A DNA stretch of 64,000 bases from Chondrus crispus (taxonomy: Eukaryota; Rhodophyta; Florideophyceae; Gigartinales; Gigartinaceae). Both the position numbers and the translations under genes were made by a program. Positions 20,496 through 29,081 of the stretch are shown here, in pieces (position 1 is the first letter of the stretch; the number at the start of each line of letters is the position of its first letter). Under the pieces are notes generated by a model that was not told where the DNA came from, did not search any database, and saw only the letters and a list, made by a program, of their open reading frames with translations. The stretch lies in assembly GCF_000350225.1 (NCBI RefSeq), contig NW_005178992.1:124001-188000 (forward strand), given 5' to 3'.

Positions 20496-22772
20496 TTACC
20501 AATTTACATTTTCCCATTCGCCGGCTTCCTGCTCTACACTTACATCTAAATCTTGAATGAAGCTTGCTCTAAGGGGCGTATCTTCAAAGATGGAGCGAAT
20601 GAAATGTTCAACTTCGTCCCTGGTGATAAGACCTTCGTACTTGCCAACGCGAAACGCAGTTGTGATATCTTCCATTCGAGCATTAAGAATTTCTCTTATA
20701 AGCTGTAGCCGCTTCTGCGCCCTTCTCATCTGAATGATAACGTCTGGTGGCGGGGCTCCAGCTCTAACGACATTCATGCCTTTGACAAGGTCCATCAGGC
20801 TTTCCACGTTGGCGTCTGCATCGCATAAAATACTCACGATTTGATCGCATCCGTCAGCACTAATCTCCGGCAACGCCACTACTTCGCTGCATAGGGAGAT
20901 CAAATACTTCTGTAGTAGTCTGCCTGCCGCTACTTCAGCAATCTCTGTTGGTACGATATCGGAAAACACAGACACAACTTCACGCATAGCGTTGAATGCT
21001 GCAGAAAGGGCCGAACTACGCTGAATTTGAGTTAGAGTCCCGTAAGCTCCCAACGCAGAATTTCGACAAGCAGCTCGGAGGTTTTCCATCAGTCGCTGTT
21101 CTGCGGTTCGTCGGACTATTGTCATGGCCTTCAAAGCTGCCTCTTCAAGACACGCAATCTCTACCTGCAGATCGGTCGTCAATCCTAGATGGTGGCCAGA
21201 TATGCGGGCTGAATGGGCAAACATCATGCAATCGTTATAGTACAACGCCTTCAATCTCAAACTCGCGCGAAGATCGTCTGCATGCTGCACGGGAACGTCC
21301 TCCCTGTATGACCTGAAGCACTCCACGGCAGCAGCATTCATGGCATTTCCAATGCCAGTGGAACCACTTTGCAAGGCGCTTGTGGCGTCCTTCCTTGTTG
21401 AAAGGAAAATATCATGCACATGAATTGCCGTGCGTGTCACCAAGCAAGGGGCAAAGTACTCCGGTGGACGATTTGTTCGAGGTATATACTTGTCCGCAGC
21501 AATAGGGCATTCTACCATATTGTTATCATTATGCCTTGCGTTTGAAAAGAGTGCAATTGCTCGTCGAGCAGCAAGTACAGCTTGGGCACGGCATTCTGCT
21601 CCAACTGTTGATTCCAATTCATCCAGTTCCACGCCGAACGTAAATGAAGATGCACCCCGGGCACGGAGGGCCATTTGCAGAGTCTTTGCGGAGGCGCTGA
21701 CCGCGATAACGCGAGAACGAAGAGCAGAGCGGGAAGCATCCGCGGTTCCGTGCTGTTCACGCTTACTCGTCAAGACCACTGATGGTGGAAGTACATGCTC
21801 AGCAAACCATGTGCGCATCGCGTTGGCGAGGTCCCTCGAGTAATCAACTCCGACAACGTGATCTGTCAGAACGTCATATATTTTCAAAGCGCGAGCAACA
21901 GAATTGGAAATATCGAGGTGTTCGCTCATCGCATCGATTTCTGAATCCGGAATGGGTTCAATGTCATCGAGGTCAAACTCCAGCAATTCTGCAGAAGTAT
22001 CATGCCCATCTGTCCATTCCAGCGTACAACCCGAGTCTGTCTCGATTTGGAAGAATACAGTGGCCGTCGCTATTCGATTTGCCACATGGTTGCGCATCAA
22101 CTCTGATACAATTGCCTTGATAGCGTCCTGTATTAGGCCACATTTTGCCAATGACGCTGATGCTCGCCCAACTTGATTACGATGAGATGTACCGGCCATT
22201 ATCGACTTGCCTGTGGCGATGATGGTTTGAGATCGGATCTCAAATGTATCCATAAAACGAGACTTCATGACGGCAGTAACATCGTCCGCTCGTTCTTCCA
22301 AATCGTGTATAGTTCGAACGAGTTGATGAAGGCCGGATTCTGCCGCAGTAGCGATTGCTGCTTCGATAGCGGAATGAGTCTCATGGAGCTGCTCAAAACC
22401 GCGCGTCGCAATATCATCGGATGCTTCAATTGCTTTCGCCACCTCAACATAAGGAAGAATCAAGATCGAAAGCTCTTTTAAAGCCTCCTTCTTGGAAGCA
22501 TCAAGCTTTGCACGCCGCGCAAGCTGTCGCGAACTCTCTGTTATATCGTCGAGCGACTCACCGAGCATTTCCAACTCTGTGTTGAGCGATTCGGCGTTGG
22601 TCATCAGAAGTTTGTGTCTTTCGCGGGTACTGTTGAGAAAATCTGGTGCGGTCGAAATGGCCTTGGTTGCCGTTGCCTCCGCGGCTTTCAATCGAGCCGT
22701 ACATCGCTCTTCTAGTTGACGGGCTAGCTCGCCGCCACGCAAAGCTTCGTCCAAAATCTTTGTCGCGACCAT
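20496..22772 (-). CDS. ZW10: ZW10 homologue (NRZ/Dsl1 tethering and RZZ kinetochore subunit)
   Basis: A single uninterrupted 758-residue ORF from ATG at 22772. The N-terminal 200 residues are helical and coiled-coil-like (LNTELEMLGESLDDITESS). The C-terminal half has the strongest family match, ALYYNDCMMFAHSARISGHHLG, corresponding to the conserved YNDC-x-AH-H-x-GH region of ZW10. It is followed by FSDIVPTEIAEVAAGRLLQK and ALPEISADGCDQIVSILCD, which match the segment containing EDIS-x-DG-D in animal ZW10. ZW10 tethers Golgi-to-ER vesicles with RINT1 and NAG, and in animals it also works in the RZZ spindle-checkpoint complex. In an alga the tethering role is the safer inference. Length is close to the usual 750-780 residues. 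Confidence 0.82.
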   Translation of the reverse strand: MVATKILDEALRGGELARQLEERCTARLKAAEATATKAISTAPDFLNSTRERHKLLMTNAESLNTELEMLGESLDDITESSRQLARRAKLDASKKEALKELSILILPYVEVAKAIEASDDIATRGFEQLHETHSAIEAAIATAAESGLHQLVRTIHDLEERADDVTAVMKSRFMDTFEIRSQTIIATGKSIMAGTSHRNQVGRASASLAKCGLIQDAIKAIVSELMRNHVANRIATATVFFQIETDSGCTLEWTDGHDTSAELLEFDLDDIEPIPDSEIDAMSEHLDISNSVARALKIYDVLTDHVVGVDYSRDLANAMRTWFAEHVLPPSVVLTSKREQHGTADASRSALRSRVIAVSASAKTLQMALRARGASSFTFGVELDELESTVGAECRAQAVLAARRAIALFSNARHNDNNMVECPIAADKYIPRTNRPPEYFAPCLVTRTAIHVHDIFLSTRKDATSALQSGSTGIGNAMNAAAVECFRSYREDVPVQHADDLRASLRLKALYYNDCMMFAHSARISGHHLGLTTDLQVEIACLEEAALKAMTIVRRTAEQRLMENLRAACRNSALGAYGTLTQIQRSSALSAAFNAMREVVSVFSDIVPTEIAEVAAGRLLQKYLISLCSEVVALPEISADGCDQIVSILCDADANVESLMDLVKGMNVVRAGAPPPDVIIQMRRAQKRLQLIREILNARMEDITTAFRVGKYEGLITRDEVEHFIRSIFEDTPLRASFIQDLDVSVEQEAGEWENVNW

Positions 22773-23735
22773 CCTAGCGTCAATGTGAACCCCTTACTGC
22801 TAGAGCAAACAGCGCATATGACAGCCTTGCGACAAAGTGCCTTTCGCGGATTGACGATGACATAGAACGCCGATTGCACGACGCAAACAGGCGAATGATG
22901 GCTACGCTAGCCGATGAGGATCCCCAAGGCCCAGGCTAGAGCTAAGTCGACAAGCTCTGCATTCGGTGGTCCCAAGGGAAAAGTACACTGCACAGCTTTT
23001 CGCCAGTGGCATTATTTGAAAATCCGATCATGCCTTTTTAGTACAGGGGCCCTGCGCGTTAACGCCGCCCTGTGTGGAACCAAAAAAACTGGCACTATTC
23101 CGAAACGGCATTAGTCTGTGACTGCGTCGCATAGAGCTGCATAGTATGCAGTGCATACACGGTTGGCAGTTGTCACACGTAGCGCCATTCGTGCTCCGGT
23201 CTCTGGGTGGCACTAACAAAAGCGGCACTAATGCGCGTCCTTTTCGTACTGCGTCCACTGTAGAGGACTGTAAGATTCCATCCAGACAAAGCAGTACAGT
23301 ACCCTTGGGGTACTGTGTACAAGGCATTGACGTTAGAGCACAAAAGGAAGTCTTGTGCCAACGGCATCCTCCGTCCCTGAGGCAAAGGTGGGCCATCGGT
23401 CTGACAACAGCAAGGTCAACAGATTGATATTTGGCTGGAATCACACACTCCACACTCGTGCCGAAATGAATGACGCTGTCAACAGCAAGTGCTGTTGATG
23501 CGCTGCTGTATTGTTGCTGCATGGTGTGCTGTGGAGCTCATGCTGTGCCGAGCTGCGCCAGTTACACAGTACTTCACGAGATTGTATGCACTACGGATCT
23601 CCTCAGGCTTTCGCGGTGTAGAAAAAGCTTTGAGGGAGAACAGCCTTCGGTACTTTCAACGCCGGTCCAAGTTGGAGCAGGGCATTCTCGCACACCTGCG
23701 CTCTCTATCTACTCTTCGTCTGCGGCACTACCAGG
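22773..23735. other. Intergenic between ZW10 and phosphatase gene
   Basis: This contains the presumed 5' regions of both divergent genes. A minus-strand ORF of 164 codons (23522-23028) has no recognised domain and overlaps repeated GTACAGTACC/GGTACTG words near 23290-23315, so it is not called as a gene. Confidence 0.5.
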
Positions 23736-24442
23736 ATGAACAATCCGAAACTATACATCGCACGTCATGGAGAACGCCTCGATTTTGTGGACCCCAAGTG
23801 GTACGAGAGCGCAGAGAAGCCACATGACCCTCCTCTCACTCATACGGGAAAAGAACAAGCCAAAGAACTGGGGATAAAACTGTCAGAGTGCAACATTACC
23901 CATATCTTTACCTCGCCCTTCTCCCGCTGCGTGAACACAGCAAGCAATGCTGCTGCTTCAATATCACCACATACGCGCATTTACATCGAGCCAGGTATGT
24001 GCGAGTGGCTCAGTGCGGATTGGTATCAGGAGAGTGAACGCGGACCTGTTTGGAGAAGTGTGCAAAGCCTTGCTGCAGAGTTTTCAAACATTGATGCAGA
24101 CTACGAGCCCGTATATCCAATGTCACACAATTTTGACGGCTTTCCTGAATCTACGAAAGAATTAGCCAGCAGATGCACGAAGACTTATCGCTCATTACTC
24201 GAACGCTTTCAGACCACTGGGAATATTCTTTTGGTTGGACACGGCTCTAGCGTTTATTCGTTGATTGAAGTTCTCGTTCCCGGTGCTCCTCGCAAGTCAG
24301 TCCCCTGTAAGTATATTGAGCGCTTTACGGATATCCTTCTGTGTCCTCTTGCTGTGCATTAACCCTAACCGCAGACTGTCTTTACTCTTTTCCCTGGCGA
24401 CGAAACGATGGTCGAAATGAATTGCTGCAGATTGCTGTCTGA
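23736..24442 (+). CDS. Histidine phosphatase superfamily protein, one intron
   Basis: Exon 1 (23736-24306) starts with ATG and has the catalytic signature YIARHGERLDFVD near residue 10. SPFSRCVNTA supplies the second conserved Arg, and LLVGHGSSV near residue 170 supplies the second catalytic His. These define the branch-1 histidine phosphatase (phosphoglycerate-mutase-like) fold. Unspliced, the frame ends at 24362. A strong donor (GTAAGT at 24307), a CTAAC-type branch word and an acceptor at 24374 define a 68-bp intron. Splicing gives VPYCLYSFPWRRNDG, which fits the family's C-terminal strand, and a stop at 24440-24442 (212 residues). The RHGE start and the C-terminal PYC strand resemble UBASH3/eukaryotic small phosphatases. 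Substrate unknown. Confidence 0.85.
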
Positions 24443-25572
24443 CGGAGTGTATCCCGACTGAGGAGAAATTTAAATACTCTCTTGGCATGCATTGTGATGT
24501 CAGCTTCCAGACAGGCTCACAGGACATAAGCAAGACGAGATACATTTGAGACTTGAAAGAGATTCCTTGTCCTTTTTCCGCAGAAGATGATGTTTGAAAG
24601 AGTCTCATGCTTGGGTGTGCGAAGGAGTACAAACAACGACCGGGTAAAGGAAAACGGAGTCATCCGCTTGCACCAGAGACGATATTTCTGGCCCGTCGAG
24701 CTATTACCAACCCTAAAGAAGTGCCCACAAGGCAATGAATGACAGGATAACATCTATACAATTTGTTTTATACACACAGCTCAGCAGTTTGACTGTTGAG
24801 TTTGAAATACATTGGAGCTTAGATGTGAAGAAAACAGTGCAAAAAGTTGGTAATGATGTTTGAATGGATTTGCAAATGCCGCAGATAGGATGGCACAAAG
24901 TACTTTGCTTTAGCCCTCAGGCACCTCTTAATGGATTGCAGTCTCGTGACATTTGCTTTTCGTTTGTGCCCTCCTTCCCTTGTGAATATACGTAGATATT
25001 TGTCACAACTTCATGAATACACATGCCTACTGATCTTTTTTTACAAATCGTACCTCCACTGCCCCATAAAGGAAGCCCACGCGTGTCGAAAGCATGAGTT
25101 CGTCTTCTGCATAAACTGTGGATAATGACGCCAGAGTACGCAGCGCGAGTTGTAGCATAGTGAAGTTAGCAGTGTGTGCCTCTGTATATCGCCGAACCCC
25201 TTCTCTCACTGGACTGACGCAGCTCCTTTTATTCTGGTAAATCGTTACACCCATACCCATACTAGAAAAGCGCACATGGCCACCGTTTGAAGTATCCTAA
25301 CCGTTGCGATTCTTTCCCAGAACTGCAGAGATACGATGGTACACTTTCGTCGGAGATGGATGAGGTGAACAGCATACCGCAGTCCAAACTTGTCGAAGCA
25401 TGACCCTGCCTGGCACACCAATATTCCTTCGTGCATCAGAAACGTGTAGTCACAAAGCTGTGATTGCGGATTATGGGAGAAAAAACCAGTTCCAGAGATT
25501 GCCATCTGGGAACATCGAGGTGGGGCGATTACAGGGTAGTCCTAAACAAAGGCGGAGTCATTTACAACAGAG
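24443..25572. other. Intergenic between phosphatase and MCM7 3' ends
   Basis: About 1.1 kb between two convergent genes. Only short ORFs with no recognisable domains are present. No RNA gene or clear repeat was seen. Confidence 0.5.
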
Positions 25573-28017
25573 TTACACAATAGCAATTCTATGTTCATCT
25601 GTATCGTACGTCCAAAGATTCATTTCTTCATAGTCATCAATGGTCTTCATGAGTTCGTCTCGTGAATAGCCATTCTCATCACATAGTTTTTCAGCCGTTT
25701 CGATGTCAATAACTTCGCGTTGTTCTTTGTCCATATGTTCGCAAATCAGGGTATAGATTCTCCATACACGGTCCTCCTTAGTCTCCGCTCGGTTGTTGGA
25801 ACCGAAAAGCACATCCAACGCTTCCTCATCCGCGTCATCGTCAGTTCGGCTTCGTTTCTTTGACTCTGCATCTTCGAGGGATGCTTTACTAGCCACCATC
25901 AATCGCAATGCTTCGTCTACATCTTCGCGCTGCACTACAGTCGCCAGTCGTAGCCTACATAAGGCCTGGGCCAAGCGTAGGATGCTGAGCAAAACACGAG
26001 GAGAAGTATATCCTTTGGCCTCCCTGCCGTCATCTACCTCCTGGGCTCTCATGGCGACATAATTGTTAACCAAATACTCCGTCAACGAGCCATTCTTTGG
26101 GATAACCGGGTTAACTTCACGAGCTGCCGCGATGTGGACGCGGATGACCTTCGGATCGACAACAGTGAAGTCCAAAGTGGGATGGACTCCGGTGCGATGT
26201 ACGTGCGTGACATGTTTCGCCAATGCCAAATCCTGTGCTGCATCTGGCGTATCAAGAAGAAGGAAGAGAAGATCGAAACGGGAGAGCAGGGCTGCGGGCA
26301 AGTTGATGTTCTCTGCCGGCGACTTTCTTTTGTTGTATCGCCCGTACGCGGGATTTGCAGCGGCGAGCACGGATGCGCGTGCGTTCAAACTTGTAGTAAT
26401 TCCAGCCTTTGCAATGGAGACTGTTTGCTGTTCCATTACTTCGTGAATGGCTGTCCTGTCCACTTCGTTCATTTTGTCGAACTCATCAATGCAGGCAATT
26501 CCCATATCTGCCAAAACTAAAGCACCGCCCTCCAGCATGAGTTCTTTCGTAACTGGGTCACGGATCACAGCCGCTGTTAAGCCTACACCAGAGCTTCCTT
26601 TCCCCGTCGTGTATACGGCACGAGGGGCCACTTTCGCGATATGTTTCAAGAGCTGCGATTTTGCAACTCCTGGATCACCCATCAAGCAAATGTGGATATC
26701 CCCGCGAAGACGCATCCCATCCGGCAGTCGCTTTGGAGGCGCACCCAACAAAAGAAGTAGGAGCGCTTTCTTCACTTCGACACTTCCGAAAATTTCCGGG
26801 GCAATAGACTTAGCCAGTCGATTGTAGACGTCTGGGTCGCTTCGCAAAGCCTCGAGCTCCCGCTTGGTATTGTCGTCGATGTATTCATCAGCATAGCTTT
26901 TCTTGCTCTGAGTTACATGCGAGGCTTCCAGAAAAGTGTCCGCGAGAAAGCCGGCTTTCATCGCCCGATAACCACTGTACGGCATTGGAAGAAAGATACC
27001 GGAGATTTTGACGACATCCCCGGATGTGCACGTCCTTGTAATTTCCCCGTTGAGTTTGATGTTGATGGTCCTCGGAATGCTACCAATTGGGACTTGATCC
27101 GCCGGCTCTTGCAGCTTCAGCTCCTGATACTTGACAAACTTGCATGCTTTGTAATTTGGAACTAGCTGCGATTCTGCTCCTCGGCGATGATTCTGAGTGG
27201 GACAGGTCTGAATAGGCATGTAGGACTTGCCACTAACTTCCTGGTACACCTCGTATCCACACCCGTGACACACGTAAACAGCAGCCGCTACGCGGGGTTT
27301 GACTTCGGTCACGCGAGTAACAATGCCTGAGACCGTTACGAGCCGTCCGACATGTTCTGATCGTACGAAACGAAGAGGAACGGACTTATCGCCAGGTCTC
27401 GGGATGAGAAGGGTTTCGTAGGTACGCGTCATTATTGCTGGAACAAGATTCCTTGGGTCTGCCCCAGGCCCGGCAGGTCTGTTTGCGTTGTCGGCATTAC
27501 CAGGGCCCCCGGGGATGTTCTCAGCGGCTGCTTGAGCGTTGCGAAATTCCTCTTCCCTTCGTCGGCGAGTTTCAGAAAGCACAGCAATGACGTCTGGCGT
27601 ATCCGGATTGACGGCGGGGGCATTTGGTGCAGCGCTGCGCATATCTTCTATGATTTCGTCAGCCGCTTCTGAAAACAATTCTTGATATCGACGAGCGTTG
27701 GACAGAATCTCATCATGCAGCAAACCGGTTGCACCACCGGAATTTGCTGCAGAGAAGTTGTCTGCGTCTAAACCCCACTTGTATACATCTTCAACTTCAA
27801 TCACTAAGGACTTGCGAGTGCGGCGGAAAATGTCTTCCAGCTGAGTCATGTACTTGAGCTTTGAGCCGGCCGAGAAATCATCAAGCGCAAAGCTCTGTAG
27901 GAATTCTCTCAACCGCGATTTCATGACCGAGTAGTCCATAGTGGGAGTTGCAATCGAATCTCCTTGTGTTCTCGGCCTGCTCGGGAAGGCATCAACATTT
28001 GAAAGAACCTCTGCCAT
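25573..28017 (-). CDS. MCM7: DNA replication licensing factor MCM7
   Basis: A single-exon 814-residue ORF from ATG at 28017. The N-terminal domain has YMTQLEDIFRR. The OB/zinc region is VCHGCGYEVYQ...CPTQNHRRG, where the usual fourth Cys appears as His. KFVKYQELKLQEPADQVP follows. The AAA+ core carries Walker A GDPGVAKSQLL (about residue 445), the MCM signature with Walker B CIDEFDKM (about 507), and the arginine finger LSRFDLLF. The phrases RSIAPEIFG-like, KALLLLLLG and VYTTGKGSSGVGLTAAV fit MCM7 better than other MCMs. It is longer than the roughly 720 residues usual for the family because of an extra Ala/Pro/Asn/Gly-rich insert (about residues 150-195). It is a subunit of the MCM2-7 helicase and shares an upstream region with MCM2. 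Confidence 0.95.
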   Translation of the reverse strand: MAEVLSNVDAFPSRPRTQGDSIATPTMDYSVMKSRLREFLQSFALDDFSAGSKLKYMTQLEDIFRRTRKSLVIEVEDVYKWGLDADNFSAANSGGATGLLHDEILSNARRYQELFSEAADEIIEDMRSAAPNAPAVNPDTPDVIAVLSETRRRREEEFRNAQAAAENIPGGPGNADNANRPAGPGADPRNLVPAIMTRTYETLLIPRPGDKSVPLRFVRSEHVGRLVTVSGIVTRVTEVKPRVAAAVYVCHGCGYEVYQEVSGKSYMPIQTCPTQNHRRGAESQLVPNYKACKFVKYQELKLQEPADQVPIGSIPRTINIKLNGEITRTCTSGDVVKISGIFLPMPYSGYRAMKAGFLADTFLEASHVTQSKKSYADEYIDDNTKRELEALRSDPDVYNRLAKSIAPEIFGSVEVKKALLLLLLGAPPKRLPDGMRLRGDIHICLMGDPGVAKSQLLKHIAKVAPRAVYTTGKGSSGVGLTAAVIRDPVTKELMLEGGALVLADMGIACIDEFDKMNEVDRTAIHEVMEQQTVSIAKAGITTSLNARASVLAAANPAYGRYNKRKSPAENINLPAALLSRFDLLFLLLDTPDAAQDLALAKHVTHVHRTGVHPTLDFTVVDPKVIRVHIAAAREVNPVIPKNGSLTEYLVNNYVAMRAQEVDDGREAKGYTSPRVLLSILRLAQALCRLRLATVVQREDVDEALRLMVASKASLEDAESKKRSRTDDDADEEALDVLFGSNNRAETKEDRVWRIYTLICEHMDKEQREVIDIETAEKLCDENGYSRDELMKTIDDYEEMNLWTYDTDEHRIAIV

Positions 28018-28312
28018 GGTTGAGCAATTCGGTGGCGAGCTCTTCGCGTCTCTTCAGTTGTTTTGCTAGGCGGCTTTGAACGCTTAGTTTGGGGGATTTT
28101 CGAAGCTTAGGAGGCGGAGGGATTGACGAGGCAACGTTGATGCTTTCCAAAGAGACTACCTGGTGCAAGCGCGGAGTGCCCACGAAATGCGCGGGATCTT
28201 CAGCGGCTCGTTAGCTGGCCACATTGGAATATTATACAGTAGGCCGGATATGAGGCACACTGTACAGTATTGTGATGTTGTTGATCATCTTGAAAGCGTT
28301 GAGTATGACGGG

Positions 28313-28325
28313 TTTCCCGCCAAAA
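28313..28325 (+). promoter_or_regulatory. E2F-type site 1 (TTTCCCGCCAAAA)
   Basis: A full match to the E2F consensus TTTSSCGC on the plus strand, extended to TTTCCCGCCAAAA. It lies about 300 bp upstream of the MCM7 start. E2F control of MCM genes is well established in plants and animals. Confidence 0.65.
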
Positions 28326-28367
28326 ATGAAGATGTAGCGGACATAAAATTTAAGTAGGTACACGTAG

Positions 28368-28401
28368 TTGCGGGGACTGTACGCTTGTACAGTCCCCGCA
28401 A
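28368..28401. repeat. 15-bp stem, 4-nt loop hairpin
   Basis: The arms TTGCGGGGACTGTAC (28368-28382) and its exact complement (28387-28401) are separated by GCTT. It lies just beside E2F site 1, within the shared promoter. Confidence 0.8.
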
Positions 28402-28422
28402 TCACCTACAGTCCGTACCGCT

Positions 28423-28466
28423 CAATAGTGCAGTACCGTGCCACGCGGTGGAATACTGCACTATTG
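28423..28466. repeat. 13-bp stem hairpin with TGCAGTA/TACTGCA
   Basis: The arms CAATAGTGCAGTA (28423-28435) and TACTGCACTATTG (28454-28466) are exact complements around an 18-base loop. The TGCACTATT word recurs further along the promoter (about 28612). Confidence 0.75.
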
Positions 28467-28777
28467 GCGTATTGCACTACACTGTACTCACGGGAGGATC
28501 TCGCAAATCACTTTTACGAAGCGGTTTTACTCGCACGCACGCAGCAATGCACGCTTTGCTTTTCTGAGATGCATACACGTGTCGAAAGTCGTGACAAGGG
28601 GTTTTGACCTGCACTATTGACGGTTTGCACTACCCATAACTGCACTGTTGAGGAGGTACTCTCTGTACTTTCGTACAAGTAAGGAAGGATCCGAAGAAAT
28701 CATGCCCAAGTTCAGAGATATCATACTGTTTGGGTCTCAAGGCAACGGGACAGGGCTCGGGTATTACTCGTTCTCAA

Positions 28778-28790
28778 ATTGGCGGGAAAA
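28778..28790 (-). promoter_or_regulatory. E2F-type site 2
   Basis: ATTGGCGGGAAAA on the plus strand is the E2F consensus on the minus strand. It is about 290 bp upstream of the MCM2 start. Confidence 0.65.
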
Positions 28791-28873
28791 AGAGTGCCCA
28801 GAAAAAGGCTCTGCAATCAAATCATTTCGGTACTGTACCACGCACGCACATGAGTAGGAGGTAGGGAGAAGGC

Positions 28874-28886
28874 TTTCCCGCCAAAA
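28874..28886 (+). promoter_or_regulatory. E2F-type site 3
   Basis: TTTCCCGCCAAAA, identical over 13 bases to site 1. It lies about 200 bp upstream of the MCM2 start. Confidence 0.65.
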
Positions 28887-29081
28887 GAGCATGTGCAGTA
28901 CAATATGTGATTCTAGGCCTCTTTGATAAAAACCAAGCCAACAACAGATGCGCTCCCCAACCGCTCCCGCTTGACCTTTCACTCGAGCATACCTCCCGTT
29001 TACATACGCCTTCCTCACATCCTGGTCGCACATAGCATCAATCGCAGCACCGGTCGTCTCTCATTTTGCCCTCAGAGAACA

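Larger units (their letters stand above)
28018..29081. promoter_or_regulatory. Divergent MCM7/MCM2 intergenic promoter region
   Basis: A 1.06-kb region between two head-to-head start codons. It contains three identical TTTCCCGCCAA sites (one facing the other way), two perfect hairpins, and many TGCACTA and TGTACAG/CTGTACA words. The region between the two genes is otherwise non-coding. Shared S-phase control of both helicase subunits is the natural inference. Confidence 0.75.

Noticed and set aside
23028-23522. 164-codon minus-strand ORF before the phosphatase gene
   Set aside because: No domain, odd composition and overlap with repeated GTACAGTACC words; no reason to prefer it over chance.
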